Assembly: GCF_001642835.1 (NCBI RefSeq)
Contig: NZ_LXEI01000001.1
Span: 310,001-374,000, forward strand
Direction: 5' to 3'
Source: Pseudotamlana agarivorans
GTDB taxonomy: Bacteria; Bacteroidota; Bacteroidia; Flavobacteriales; Flavobacteriaceae
Length of the DNA stretch: 64,000 bases
The notes beneath the pieces are model-generated. The model made no database searches. It was not told the DNA's origin and worked only from the letters and a program-made list of their open reading frames with translations. The translations under genes and the position numbers were made by a program. How positions within the stretch are numbered: the first letter of the stretch is position 1; the number at the start of each line of letters is the position of its first letter. Positions 28,088-38,009 of this stretch are shown one piece after another.

Positions 28088-29056
28088 TTACCCCTTAATT
28101 TTGATACGTTTTCTATTGTAAATAGGCAGATAGATTAACGATAGTCCGCCACAAACAATTATAACTAATGTTTGAGACGCCCACATAATCCATCCGTAAG
28201 CAATACTTGGTTCTTCGGGAATTCCAAATAAAGAAAAGGCTGCATAAACTGCTAAAGGGTAAGACCCAATCCCCCCGTTAGTGGCAGCAATACTAAAACT
28301 TGCAGAAATAAACCCAACCAGTATAGCCCCAGGGGCAACCACCCCTAGTTCGCTAATTGCAAAAGTGGTGACATAAAACATAAGCACGTACATCCCCCAA
28401 ATAAAAAGGGTATGGAAAATATACGCCCATTTATTTTTCATTTTGAAAATACTTAAAACCCCTTCAATTAAGCCTCCAACAAAAGTTTTAATTTTTAAAG
28501 CAATTGCAGACTGACTTCTAGTCACAAAAAAGGCAACAATTAAAAACAAGATAAGACCAACCATTAAGAGCAGTATAATCTTAAGCGGATTAAACTTCTT
28601 AATTAAAAAGCCATATATAAAATCGAATTGAAGAAAAAGCGTAATCAGCATAATCCCCATCATAACAACCATATCAGCAATACGTTCGGCGACAATAGTT
28701 CCGAAGCCTTTTTCAAAAGGAACGCCTTCATAATTCGTTAATAATGAAGCTCGAGCAACCTCTCCCGCCCTTGGTATGGTATAATTAATTAAATACGCTG
28801 CAAAAACAGCCATAAAACTATTTCCAAACTTTACATGATAACCAATTGGAGACAGCATAAAACGCCAACGGTAAGCCCGCGACATATGACTTAACAAACC
28901 CAAAAACATGCCCAACACAATCCATGAATAGTTTGCGTTTTGCACATACACTAGAAGTTTATCAATAGAAACTTTAGACAGAGAATACCAGATTAAAAAA
29001 ACTCCCAATAACAATGGGAGTATAATCTTTAACAGATTTTTTATTTTCTGGTTCAA
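28088..29056 (-). CDS. Flippase-like integral membrane protein (UPF0104/LPG-synthase TM type)
   Basis: A 322-residue polytopic membrane protein with about eight helices, matching the transmembrane domain of lysylphosphatidylglycerol synthase/flippase. Supporting motifs are MSRAYRWRFML near residue 59, YLINYTIPRAGEVARASLL near 88 (the conserved R-x-G-E of this family) and GGIGSYPLA near 260. It lacks the C-terminal synthase domain, so it is a stand-alone lipid- or polyprenyl-translocase-like protein. It starts four bases after panD ends, so it is in the pan operon. Confidence 0.85.
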   Translation of the reverse strand: MNQKIKNLLKIILPLLLGVFLIWYSLSKVSIDKLLVYVQNANYSWIVLGMFLGLLSHMSRAYRWRFMLSPIGYHVKFGNSFMAVFAAYLINYTIPRAGEVARASLLTNYEGVPFEKGFGTIVAERIADMVVMMGIMLITLFLQFDFIYGFLIKKFNPLKIILLLMVGLILFLIVAFFVTRSQSAIALKIKTFVGGLIEGVLSIFKMKNKWAYIFHTLFIWGMYVLMFYVTTFAISELGVVAPGAILVGFISASFSIAATNGGIGSYPLAVYAAFSLFGIPEEPSIAYGWIMWASQTLVIIVCGGLSLIYLPIYNRKRIKIKG

Positions 29057-29060
29057 TAAA

Positions 29061-29411
29061 TTATTTTAACAAGTTTGTCGCTTCATCAGGAAAAACTAAA
29101 GCAGGCTTAAACACTTTAGCTTCTTCAATATCCATCATCGCATAGGTAATCAATATTAAAGTATCTCCAACCGCAACTTTTCTTGCTGCCGCTCCATTTA
29201 AGGTAATTTCTCCAGTATTTCGAGGTCCTGGAATACAATACGTTTCTAAGCGCTCGCCATTATCATTATTTACAATTTGAACTTTTTCTCCTTGAATAAT
29301 ATTGGCTGCTTCCATCAAGTCTTCGTCAATGGTGATACTACCTATATAATTGAGTTCTGCACCGGTGCATTTAACTCTATGAATCTTAGATTTTACTACG
29401 TGAATTTGCAT
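29061..29411 (-). CDS. panD: Aspartate 1-decarboxylase proenzyme
   Basis: Makes beta-alanine from aspartate for pantothenate and CoA synthesis. It has 116 residues, the usual length. The self-cleavage site is YIGSITID, between Gly24 and Ser25, which gives the pyruvoyl group; other family residues are the N-terminal [10 protein letters not shown] and NGAAARK near 73. It lies 13 bases downstream of panC, so the two pathway steps that feed pantothenate are joined in one operon. Confidence 0.96.
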   Translation of the reverse strand: MQIHVVKSKIHRVKCTGAELNYIGSITIDEDLMEAANIIQGEKVQIVNNDNGERLETYCIPGPRNTGEITLNGAAARKVAVGDTLILITYAMMDIEEAKVFKPALVFPDEATNLLK

Positions 29412-29424
29412 GAGGCAAAGGTAA

Positions 29425-30276
29425 TTAATTTAGAGCGATATTATCGATTAGTCTGATGTCATCAGCATAAACAGCAATAAAAGCTCTGTATTTTTTTTGA
29501 TTTTCTTTTTCTGTTATTGTTTTTAACGTGTTTTCATCGGCGATAATAAAATACTCCAAATCCAACAACGGATGTGCAGAAAACTGATTTTCAACCCATT
29601 CCGACACATCAATTGCACTTTCTGTGCCAAATTTCTCTTTGGCAGTTGTTAAAGTTTTATAAATAAAAGGGGACGCTTCTTTATAATCTGGCTTAAGCCT
29701 AACATTACGCGAACTCATCGCTAATCCATTCAATTCCCGATAAATAGCACAAGGCACAATAACTATAGGCATGTCATGTTTCTCTGCCATTTTTTTAATG
29801 ATAGCCAACTGCTGAAAATCCTTCTCTCCGAAATAAGCTCTCTCAGGCTTAACAATTTCAAACAAACGCTTTACTATGGTACCAACACCGTCAAAATGTC
29901 CAGATCTAAATTTACCCTCCATTTCAAACTCCAAACCATCGAAATCGAATTTTTGAGCGATTAATTCATTTTCATAAACATCGTTAACAGTTGGCGCATA
30001 AACCATTATTCGGTGGGCATTCACTACTTCTAAAAGAGCAACGTCTGTCTCCAAAGTTCTGGGATATTTCTCTAAATCATCCTTATTATCAAACTGGGTT
30101 GGATTCACGAAAATACTCACCACCACTAGATCATTCTCAACCAAAGCTTTTTTCACCAATTCAAGGTGACCTTCATGCAAAGCTCCCATGGTAGGCACCA
30201 AACCAACGGTTTTATTTTGTGCTTTCACAGCATCTAGCGCTGCTGTAATTTGTTGTTTTTCTGAGTAAACTTCCAC
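29425..30276 (-). CDS. panC: Pantothenate synthetase
   Basis: Joins pantoate and beta-alanine with ATP to form pantothenate. It has 283 residues. Nucleotidyl-transferase motifs are visible: [14 protein letters not shown] near residue 28 (HIGH-like), FVNPTQF near 57, [16 protein letters not shown] near 123, [11 protein letters not shown] near 147 and the KMSKS-like AMSSRNVRL near 187. It is the first gene of the panC-panD-flippase unit, divergent from the glycogen-synthase-like gene, with a -7 box at 30301-30308. Confidence 0.96.
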   Translation of the reverse strand: MEVYSEKQQITAALDAVKAQNKTVGLVPTMGALHEGHLELVKKALVENDLVVVSIFVNPTQFDNKDDLEKYPRTLETDVALLEVVNAHRIMVYAPTVNDVYENELIAQKFDFDGLEFEMEGKFRSGHFDGVGTIVKRLFEIVKPERAYFGEKDFQQLAIIKKMAEKHDMPIVIVPCAIYRELNGLAMSSRNVRLKPDYKEASPFIYKTLTTAKEKFGTESAIDVSEWVENQFSAHPLLDLEYFIIADENTLKTITEKENQKKYRAFIAVYADDIRLIDNIALN

Positions 30277-30300
30277 GATTTAATATAAAATTAACGGGTG

Positions 30301-30308
30301 CAAACTTA
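30301..30308 (-). promoter_or_regulatory. Bacteroidota -7 box for panC
   Basis: The minus strand reads TAAGTTTG, a perfect TAnnTTTG, 24 bases upstream of the panC ATG. Confidence 0.45.
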
Positions 30309-30339
30309 AGATTTTACAAGCAATTTGCATAAAATTTTG

Positions 30340-30347
30340 TATTTTTG
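30340..30347 (+). promoter_or_regulatory. Bacteroidota -7 box for the GlgA-like gene
   Basis: TATTTTTG, a perfect TAnnTTTG, in the divergent panC/GlgA-like region. It would leave a leader of about 110 bases before the ATG at 30464. Confidence 0.45.
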
Positions 30348-30463
30348 CGTGTTTTTTATTTTCAATTGCTAAAAGAAACAACTTTACAAAGCTTCTTATT
30401 TAAAGTTGAAAACCGTAATATTTACGTTTGTAAAGTTTTTTTAAAGTCAACAAAAACCATCAT

Positions 30464-31273
30464 ATGAAAGATAAGAGGATATTATATGTATCATCTGAAG
30501 TAGTGCCCTATTTACCTGAAACCGAAATTTCTTCAATGTCATTTGAAGCGCCTAGATTAGTGAACCAGCAAGGCGGACAAATTAGAATATTCATGCCTAG
30601 GTATGGCAATATAAATGAGCGAAGACACCAATTACACGAAGTTATAAGACTATCTGGTATCAATTTAGTTATTAACGACTTAGACATGCCGTTAATTATT
30701 AAAGTAGCTTCTATTCCAAAAGAACGCATTCAAGTTTATTTTATAGATAACGACGAATATTTCAAAAGAAAAGCAACGTTAACTGATGAAGCAGGAAAAT
30801 TATTTCCAGACAACGACGAACGTGCCATCTTTTTCGCAAAAGGCGTTATTGAAACGGTGAAGAAATTAAATTGGGCGCCCGACATTATTCATGTTCATGG
30901 TTGGTTAGCTTCTTTATTACCGCTTTATTTCAAGGAGTATTATAAAGACGAACCGTTATTTAACGAAAGTAAAATTGTAACCTCGGTATACAATCAAAGT
31001 TTCAATGGGACGTTAAATGAAGAAATGATTAATAAAATCAAGTTTGACAATATTGATAACGATTCGGTTAAACCACTGGAGGAACCAACATATACAAACT
31101 TAATGAAGGTTGCTATTGATTATTCTGACGCTTTAATTATTGGTTCTGAAACCATTCCAGAAGATTTAGAAACCTACTTAAAAGCATCCGACAAACCTAT
31201 TTTAGAATATAAATCAAAAGATGAATTTGGTGAAGCTTATACAACATTCTTCAACGAAACCGTTTTAGGCTAA
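30464..31273 (+). CDS. Glycogen/starch-synthase-like protein lacking the C-terminal domain
   Basis: A 269-residue protein resembling only the N-terminal Rossmann domain (GT5 catalytic fold) of glycogen synthase: ILYVSSEVVPYLPE at the start, RIFMPRYGNINERRHQLHEVIRLSG, IIHVHGWLASLLPLYFK near 140 and ALIIGSETI near 220. E. coli-type GlgA is about 480 residues; here the glucosyl-donor-binding second half is absent. The KTGGL motif after the first strand is replaced by ETEIS. It is therefore unlikely to be a working synthase on its own. It is followed 20 bases later by the DUF4270 lipoprotein gene, a common flavobacterial pair. Confidence 0.8.
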   Translation: MKDKRILYVSSEVVPYLPETEISSMSFEAPRLVNQQGGQIRIFMPRYGNINERRHQLHEVIRLSGINLVINDLDMPLIIKVASIPKERIQVYFIDNDEYFKRKATLTDEAGKLFPDNDERAIFFAKGVIETVKKLNWAPDIIHVHGWLASLLPLYFKEYYKDEPLFNESKIVTSVYNQSFNGTLNEEMINKIKFDNIDNDSVKPLEEPTYTNLMKVAIDYSDALIIGSETIPEDLETYLKASDKPILEYKSKDEFGEAYTTFFNETVLG

Positions 31274-31293
31274 GATCAAAGTCATTACATTTT

Positions 31294-33006
31294 ATGAAAA
31301 AGACAATTAAATTCCTTCGATACCCTATTGTTTTTCTTCTTTTGGTTAGCGCTTTTATTAGCTGCGATAAAGATTTTAACGTTATAGAAAGTGATGTTCT
31401 TAGCGATGAGAACGCAAACTTTAACACTAAAGACACGCTTTGGCCTATAATCGCTTATAACAAAAAGCTAGATTCATTACAAATTAACAACCTAGGGAAT
31501 ACGGGTAATGCTGGTTCGGGAGGAAATTTACTTGGTGTATTTAACGATCCTGCATATGGTTTAACAACAGCAAGCATTGTATCGCAATTGGTACCTGTTA
31601 CACTTTCTCCAGATTTTGGTGAAAACCCTGTTTTAGATAGTGTGGTTTTAAAAATCCCTTATTACAGTACTATTGATAGTTATGATGACGACAATAATCC
31701 AGAATATAAATTAGATTCTTTGTACGGAAAAAGCGATTCCTCTATTAAGTTAACAATCTATCGAAATAATTATTTTCTAAGAGATTTTGATCCAACTAGT
31801 ACAGAAAACACAGCACAAAACTATTATTCGAACGGAAGCAGCTCAGTTAATTCAGTACTAAATGGTACTTCTGTTATTAACTTCGACGATCATATCGCAG
31901 ACCCGATTACGCCTATATATTCCGACCCTTCGTTTATTCCTGAGAGCAAAGCCACTATAACAACGGTGGGAGAAGACGACGACGAAGTTATTACTAGGGA
32001 ATCCCCGGCATTTCGCGTAAAATTGGATACCACTTATTGGAAAACAACCATTATTGATAAAGCAGGTGATCCTGTACTTAGCAGTAACAATAATTTTAAA
32101 AATTATTTTCGCGGACTTTATTTTAAAACGGAAGCCATCAACGCCGATGGAAGTATGTTACTCCTAAATTTAGCAGCTACTAATGCGAATATCACCTTGT
32201 ATTACACCTCTGGTGAAGCTGAAAGTAGAATTCAGAATACTTATATTTTAAATTTCTCAGGTAATATTCTAAATACTTTTGTCAACAATTATAACATCAC
32301 ACTAACCAATGGTGACAAAACCTCAGGCGATGACCAACTGTACTTAAAAGGCACCGAAGGATCCATGGCGGTAGTCGAGCTATTCAGCGGACAGGTGGAT
32401 TGCGATGGTGATGGTGTTTTAGATATGGATGCTATTGATTGTTTTAAGCAAACTTATAGACAACTAGATGAGAATGGTAACTACATTAAAGATCCTTTAA
32501 CCAATAGGTTTGAAGTGAAAAAATTGATCAATGAAGCCCAACTTATAGTTACAGAAGCAGACGGCCTGCCTTCAGGAGGTTATGAAGATTATCATACATA
32601 CGACCGTATTTATGCTTACAACTTAAAAACCAATAACCCTACTTTAGATTACTCTATTGGTGATGCTACAACAAATGCTGCAGACCCATTAAACTCCAAA
32701 ATTATAAGTTTAGGACAACGTAGCGATGATGGCGTTTTCAAAATTCGTTTAACCCAACACCTTAATAATATTTTATTTACAGATTCCATTGCGGAAGATA
32801 CTCCTACTAAACTAGGGCTTGTACTTTCTACTAATGTAAATTATACCGATACCGGGATAATTTTAGACAGTGATGACGAAGTAACAGAGGTACCAAGAGC
32901 TTCCATCATTTCGCCGCGTGGAACTATTATTCAAGGTAGTACAACTGCGATTCCTGTAGAATCTAGACTTCGATTGAGGATATTTTCTTCCGAAGCCAAA
33001 GAATAA
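31294..33006 (+). CDS. DUF4270-family lipoprotein
   Basis: A 570-residue exported lipoprotein: signal sequence FLLLVSAFISCDKD with the lipobox Cys near residue 24, followed by an acidic stretch. The all-beta body, with repeated VLDSVVLKIPYYS and YIKLT-like strands, fits the DUF4270 family found in Bacteroidota next to the GlgA-like gene and glmS. The function is unknown; the cell-surface or periplasmic position is inferred from the lipobox. It is co-oriented with both neighbours. Confidence 0.82.
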   Translation: MKKTIKFLRYPIVFLLLVSAFISCDKDFNVIESDVLSDENANFNTKDTLWPIIAYNKKLDSLQINNLGNTGNAGSGGNLLGVFNDPAYGLTTASIVSQLVPVTLSPDFGENPVLDSVVLKIPYYSTIDSYDDDNNPEYKLDSLYGKSDSSIKLTIYRNNYFLRDFDPTSTENTAQNYYSNGSSSVNSVLNGTSVINFDDHIADPITPIYSDPSFIPESKATITTVGEDDDEVITRESPAFRVKLDTTYWKTTIIDKAGDPVLSSNNNFKNYFRGLYFKTEAINADGSMLLLNLAATNANITLYYTSGEAESRIQNTYILNFSGNILNTFVNNYNITLTNGDKTSGDDQLYLKGTEGSMAVVELFSGQVDCDGDGVLDMDAIDCFKQTYRQLDENGNYIKDPLTNRFEVKKLINEAQLIVTEADGLPSGGYEDYHTYDRIYAYNLKTNNPTLDYSIGDATTNAADPLNSKIISLGQRSDDGVFKIRLTQHLNNILFTDSIAEDTPTKLGLVLSTNVNYTDTGIILDSDDEVTEVPRASIISPRGTIIQGSTTAIPVESRLRLRIFSSEAKE

Positions 33007-33135
33007 AACCATGAATCAACCCTTTTTGTGACTTTCATCGTATAAAATGAAAGCTTCACATAATAAATGTGATTCATTACGCTTTATTTTACATATTTGT
33101 CAGGAATTATTAACTTCAATATCAAAATATAACAT

Positions 33136-34989
33136 ATGTGCGGAATTGTTGGATATATTGGACCTAGAAAAGCCTACCCAATTATAATAGAAGGTTTGAA
33201 ACGATTAGAGTACCGAGGATATGATAGTGCTGGAATTGCATTATTTGATGGTAAAGATTTAAAAGTTTCAAAAACTAAAGGTAAAGTTGCCGATTTAGAG
33301 GCACAAGTTGAGAAAGAGATAACCACTACTGGTAATGTTGGAATTGGACACACAAGATGGGCTACACATGGCGTTCCAAATGACGTAAATTCACACCCTC
33401 ACGTTTCAAATTCAGGTAATCTAGTTATTATCCATAACGGAATCATTGAAAACTACGAATCGTTGAAACTTGAATTAATATCGAGAGGATACACATTTAA
33501 GTCTGATACTGATACTGAAGTACTTGTAAACTTAATTGAAGAAATTCAAAAGCAAGACAATCTTAAACTAGGTAAAGCCGTTCAAGTGGCATTAAACCAA
33601 GTTATTGGTGCCTATGCCATTGCAGTTTTCGATAAAAACAAACCTGAAGAAATTGTTGTTGCGCGTCTAGGCAGCCCTTTAGCTATTGGAATTGGAGATA
33701 ATGATGATGAATTTTTTATCGCAAGTGATGCGTCTCCGTTTTTAGAATACACTAAAAACGCCGTGTATCTTGAAGATGAGGAAATGGCCATTATTAGATT
33801 CCATAAAGGCATTAAAATTAGAAAAATCAAGGATGATTCTGTAGTAGAAACCTTCGTTCAAGAATTACAGATTAACTTAGAGCAAATTGAAAAAGGTGGT
33901 TTTGACCATTTCATGCTTAAAGAAATTCATGAACAACCTAAAGCCATTACCGATACCTATAGAGGACGTTTATTAAGAAACGAAGCCATTATTAAAATGG
34001 CAGGTGTTGAAGATAATATGAAAAAGTTTCTTAATGCCAATCGCATTATTATTGTGGCCTGTGGAACCTCATGGCATGCTGGTTTAGTTGCAGAATATAT
34101 ATTTGAAGATTTAGCACGTATACCTGTCGAAGTAGAATACGCTTCTGAATTTAGATACCGTAACCCTGTAATTAATGAAGACGATGTGGTTATCGCCATT
34201 TCCCAATCGGGAGAAACGGCCGACACCTTAGCAGCTATTAAACTTGCTAAATCAAAGGGAGCCTTTGTATTTGGAGTATGTAATGTTGTTGGCTCTTCTA
34301 TTGCTCGCGAATCGGATGCAGGAGCATATACGCATGCTGGTCCAGAAATTGGTGTTGCTTCAACAAAAGCTTTTACAACTCAAATTACCGTTTTAACTCT
34401 AATCGCTTTAAGACTTGCACGTGCTAAAGGAACTATTAGTAGTTCCGATTTTAGAACCCATCTTCTTGAATTAGAATTAATACCTAAAAAAGTTGAAAAA
34501 GCCTTAGAATCGGACGATAACATTAAAGTCATTTCTAAAATTTACAAAGACGCCAAAAACTTTTTGTACTTAGGTCGAGGCTATAATTTCCCTGTAGCAC
34601 TTGAAGGCGCTTTAAAACTAAAAGAAATTTCATATATACATGCTGAAGGATATCCTGCTGCCGAAATGAAGCACGGACCTATTGCATTAATTGATGAAAA
34701 CATGCCTATTGCTGTAATTGCGACTAAAAAAGGACATTACGAAAAAGTGGTAAGCAACATTCAAGAAATTAAATCCCGAAAAGGAAAAATTATTGGTATC
34801 GTAACGGAAGGTGATACCCAAGTTAGAGGCTTAGCTGATCATGTGATTGAAGTTCCTGAAACTCTAGAATCTCTTTCACCTTTACTGACAACAATCCCTT
34901 TACAACTCCTATCATACCACATTGCTGTTATGTTAGATAAAAATGTGGATCAACCGCGAAATTTAGCAAAATCAGTAACTGTTGAATAA
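33136..34989 (+). CDS. glmS: Glutamine-fructose-6-phosphate aminotransferase (isomerizing)
   Basis: Makes glucosamine-6-phosphate from fructose-6-phosphate and glutamine, the first committed step to UDP-GlcNAc, peptidoglycan and LPS. It has 617 residues. The N-terminal nucleophile Cys follows Met (MCGIVGYIG); GHTRWATHG is near residue 75 and HNGIIENY near 98 in the Ntn-glutaminase domain. Two SIS domains follow (CGTSWHAG near 309, SQSGETADTLAA near 355, GRGYNFPVALEGALKLKE near 480), and the C-terminus is NLAKSVTVE. The terminator at 35014-35049 ends the unit. Confidence 0.97.
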   Translation: MCGIVGYIGPRKAYPIIIEGLKRLEYRGYDSAGIALFDGKDLKVSKTKGKVADLEAQVEKEITTTGNVGIGHTRWATHGVPNDVNSHPHVSNSGNLVIIHNGIIENYESLKLELISRGYTFKSDTDTEVLVNLIEEIQKQDNLKLGKAVQVALNQVIGAYAIAVFDKNKPEEIVVARLGSPLAIGIGDNDDEFFIASDASPFLEYTKNAVYLEDEEMAIIRFHKGIKIRKIKDDSVVETFVQELQINLEQIEKGGFDHFMLKEIHEQPKAITDTYRGRLLRNEAIIKMAGVEDNMKKFLNANRIIIVACGTSWHAGLVAEYIFEDLARIPVEVEYASEFRYRNPVINEDDVVIAISQSGETADTLAAIKLAKSKGAFVFGVCNVVGSSIARESDAGAYTHAGPEIGVASTKAFTTQITVLTLIALRLARAKGTISSSDFRTHLLELELIPKKVEKALESDDNIKVISKIYKDAKNFLYLGRGYNFPVALEGALKLKEISYIHAEGYPAAEMKHGPIALIDENMPIAVIATKKGHYEKVVSNIQEIKSRKGKIIGIVTEGDTQVRGLADHVIEVPETLESLSPLLTTIPLQLLSYHIAVMLDKNVDQPRNLAKSVTVE

Positions 34990-35013
34990 ACAATAACGTA
35001 AATAACATTATTT

Positions 35014-35049
35014 AAAAATGCCATGATTTATTGAAATCATGGCATTTTT
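35014..35049 (+). terminator. Terminator after glmS
   Basis: Perfect 16-bp stem AAAAATGCCATGATTT / AAATCATGGCATTTTT with a four-base loop and terminal T run, 25 bases past the glmS stop. Confidence 0.88.
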
Positions 35050-35194
35050 CTGTTTAAAAGTGTTTATTTCACAAAAAAATCATCTTTTTTTTACGATATT
35101 TTATTATGCATACATAGATTTTTATATTTTTAACAATGGACATTATTTCGTTCTTTTGCTGATTATTATTTTTAACCTAAACTAAACAAACTAA

Positions 35195-37999
35195 ATGAAA
35201 AAAATTCTCCCACTAATTTTGCTGTTTATTTGTAGCTTAACTTACGGACAAACAATCATTTCAGGAACTGTAGTTGATGATGGTGATTTACCAATTCCAG
35301 GGGCTAACATCATTGTGGTTGGTGCCGCTGTTGGTACCGTTACCGATTTTGATGGTAAATTTATTTTAAACTACTCTCAAGATCCACCCTTCTCCATTCA
35401 AGCCAGCAGCGTTGGATTTGAAACCGTTACTAAAACAGTTAGTACAAATAATGAAACTATAAATTTCGTATTGACAGAAGGAACAGCATTAGATGAAGTT
35501 GTTATTTCAGCTTCAAGAACCCCTGAACGTATTTTCGAATCTCCGGTGACTGTGGAACGTATCGGTCTAAAAGAGATTAAAAGTACAGCTTCAGCAGATT
35601 TCTATGACGGATTAGAAAACTTAAAGGGTGTGGACGTCAACACTAACTCACTAACTTTTAAATCTGTCAACACAAGGGGTTTCGCAACTTTTTCAAACAA
35701 CAGATTTATGCAACTTGTAGATGGTATGGATAACTCTACACCAGCCCTTAACTTCCCTATTGGTAACTTAGTTGGTATGACAGAAACCGATGTACTAAGT
35801 GTCGAACTTCTCCCAGGAGCATCTTCGGCTTTATACGGAGCAAACGCCTTTAACGGTATTCTATTTATGCGCAGTAAAAACCCATTCGAATATCAAGGAT
35901 TAAGTGCTTCACTTAAAAGAGGAGTTACTTCTCAAGAAGCTGCTGGTACAAATCCTTATACAGATTTAAGCATACGAGCCGCTCATAAGTTTAGCGAAAA
36001 ATTTGCAGCTAAAGTTAATTTTGGATACTTAGAAGGTACAGATTGGGCAGCCACTAGTGAAGTAGACAGAAACATGGAAGGAGGCACTAGAGAAACCGAT
36101 CTAAACTATAACGGTATTAACGTTTATGGTGATGAAGTATCTCAAAACCTAAAACAAGTTGCTATTTTATTAGAATCGGCAATCAATCCTGCAACTGGGC
36201 AACCATATTTACCAGCTGGCGCAAGCACTTTAGCTCCTTCTGTACAAGTAAGTAGAACAGGTTATAATGAAAAATATCTTACTAGTAATGAGGCTAAAAG
36301 TATAAAGGCAGACTGGGGCTTATACTACCGTCCGTTTGAAAATGACTTTGAGGTTTCATACGTCGGAAAAGTGGGAACAGGTTCAACCATTTACCAAGGA
36401 TTAAATCGTTACTACATTGACAACTTTTTTCAAGAACAACATAAAATTGAATTACGCAATAGAAATTTCTTCCTAAGAAGTTATTTGGTTGCTGATAAAG
36501 CAGGTGATTCATACGATATGGTTTTCACAGGTATTAATATTAATAGAGCATGGAAACCAGATTTAAACTGGTTTGCAGAATATGCTGGTACCTATGTGTT
36601 AGAAACTTTAGGTGGTTCAAATGATGCCCAAGCCCATGCTGCTGCTCGTGCGCAAGCAGAAACAGGAAGGTTTGAACCAGGTACACCAGAATATATCGAG
36701 GCTTTTAATAGAAGTATTAATGACCCCGATTTATTAACCGGATCAAAATTTCAAGATGCTTCAAAATATTATCATACTGATGGAAATTATAATTTTAGCG
36801 AAATCATAAAATTTGCTGAAATTCAAGTTGGTGGATCTTTTAGACAATACAGTCTAAACTCTTTCGGAACCATATACACTGATTACGATGGTCCTATTGA
36901 TTATTACGAATATGGCATGTATACACAAATTCAGAAAAACCTAGAATTAAATGAAAGTCTAGATCTGAAACTAACAGGATCTGTTCGTTATGATAAATCC
37001 GAGTTTTTCGATGGATTCTTCTCTCCAAGAATATCGGCTGGTTTAACTTTAAACAAAAACCACAACTTCCGAGCTTCTGTTCAAACGGGGTTTAGAAACC
37101 CTACCACTCAGGATTTATTTATTGGTCTAGATGCTAATCGCGCCGTATTAATAGGTTCTGCCCCAACAAACTTAGACCGCTATTCTGGTGATTATAATGT
37201 TAGTGGAAGCGGACAAATAGCAGGACAACCAAGTACCATCACGCAAACAGGTGCTGCTGCATACCATAACTCCTACTCTGAAAATTCGGTGTTAGCTTAT
37301 CAAGCTTCAGGTGATGTTAACGACTTGGTGGTTTCTAATCCAGATATAATCAAGCCTGAACAGGTGACCTCTGCTGAAATTGGATATCGTGGTAAACATA
37401 AAGGCTTTATTATAGATTTTAACGCCTACTTCAATAGCTACAAAAATTTTATCGCACAAGAATACGTGATATCGACTTTATACGGTCAAGCTGGTGATAA
37501 TTCACTGTCTATAGACGCACTTAATCGCGGTGATGATGTAACCTACAACGCTTATACGAATTCTAAAGCAGCCGTAAAATCGTATGGTGCTTCTATTGGT
37601 GTATCTACAAAAGTATTTGGTAATTTCGATTTAGGCGCCAACTACACCTTTGCTAAATTAGATTTCGACGAGGAGAAATATCCAGACTTCACTACAAATT
37701 TCAACACGCCAGAACATAAATTCAAAGCGACTTTTGGAAACACTAATATTTTTAAAAATCTTGGTTTTAATATCGCTTATCGTTTTAGTGATGATTATTA
37801 TTGGGAATCAACTTTCGGAAACGGACTAATTCCACAATACCACGTGGTAGATGCCCAGGTAAACTATACAATTCCTAGCTTTAAATCGACGTTTAAATTA
37901 GGAGCCACTAACTTACTAGGAGACGAATACTACACGGCTTACGGAACTGGATTTATAGGCTCTATGTATTACATCTCATGGACTATTAACAACTTATAA
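35195..37999 (+). CDS. TonB-dependent receptor with carboxypeptidase-like domain
   Basis: A 934-residue outer-membrane receptor with signal peptide MKKILPLILLFICSLTYGQ, carboxypeptidase-regulatory-like domain about 20-110 (ISGTVVDDGDLPIPGANI, GFETVTKTVS), linker ALDEVVISASRTPERIFESPVTVER, plug about 130-240 (RGFATFSNNRFMQLVDGMD, LPGASSALYGANAFNGILFM), then a barrel to the C-terminus. It is followed 10 bases later by an SGNH/GDSL lipoprotein gene with a shared terminator, so the two form a unit. This suggests uptake of a lipid or esterified ligand released at the surface. That is inference from context. Confidence 0.92.
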   Translation: MKKILPLILLFICSLTYGQTIISGTVVDDGDLPIPGANIIVVGAAVGTVTDFDGKFILNYSQDPPFSIQASSVGFETVTKTVSTNNETINFVLTEGTALDEVVISASRTPERIFESPVTVERIGLKEIKSTASADFYDGLENLKGVDVNTNSLTFKSVNTRGFATFSNNRFMQLVDGMDNSTPALNFPIGNLVGMTETDVLSVELLPGASSALYGANAFNGILFMRSKNPFEYQGLSASLKRGVTSQEAAGTNPYTDLSIRAAHKFSEKFAAKVNFGYLEGTDWAATSEVDRNMEGGTRETDLNYNGINVYGDEVSQNLKQVAILLESAINPATGQPYLPAGASTLAPSVQVSRTGYNEKYLTSNEAKSIKADWGLYYRPFENDFEVSYVGKVGTGSTIYQGLNRYYIDNFFQEQHKIELRNRNFFLRSYLVADKAGDSYDMVFTGININRAWKPDLNWFAEYAGTYVLETLGGSNDAQAHAAARAQAETGRFEPGTPEYIEAFNRSINDPDLLTGSKFQDASKYYHTDGNYNFSEIIKFAEIQVGGSFRQYSLNSFGTIYTDYDGPIDYYEYGMYTQIQKNLELNESLDLKLTGSVRYDKSEFFDGFFSPRISAGLTLNKNHNFRASVQTGFRNPTTQDLFIGLDANRAVLIGSAPTNLDRYSGDYNVSGSGQIAGQPSTITQTGAAAYHNSYSENSVLAYQASGDVNDLVVSNPDIIKPEQVTSAEIGYRGKHKGFIIDFNAYFNSYKNFIAQEYVISTLYGQAGDNSLSIDALNRGDDVTYNAYTNSKAAVKSYGASIGVSTKVFGNFDLGANYTFAKLDFDEEKYPDFTTNFNTPEHKFKATFGNTNIFKNLGFNIAYRFSDDYYWESTFGNGLIPQYHVVDAQVNYTIPSFKSTFKLGATNLLGDEYYTAYGTGFIGSMYYISWTINNL

Positions 38000-38009
38000 A
38001 CTTACTATT

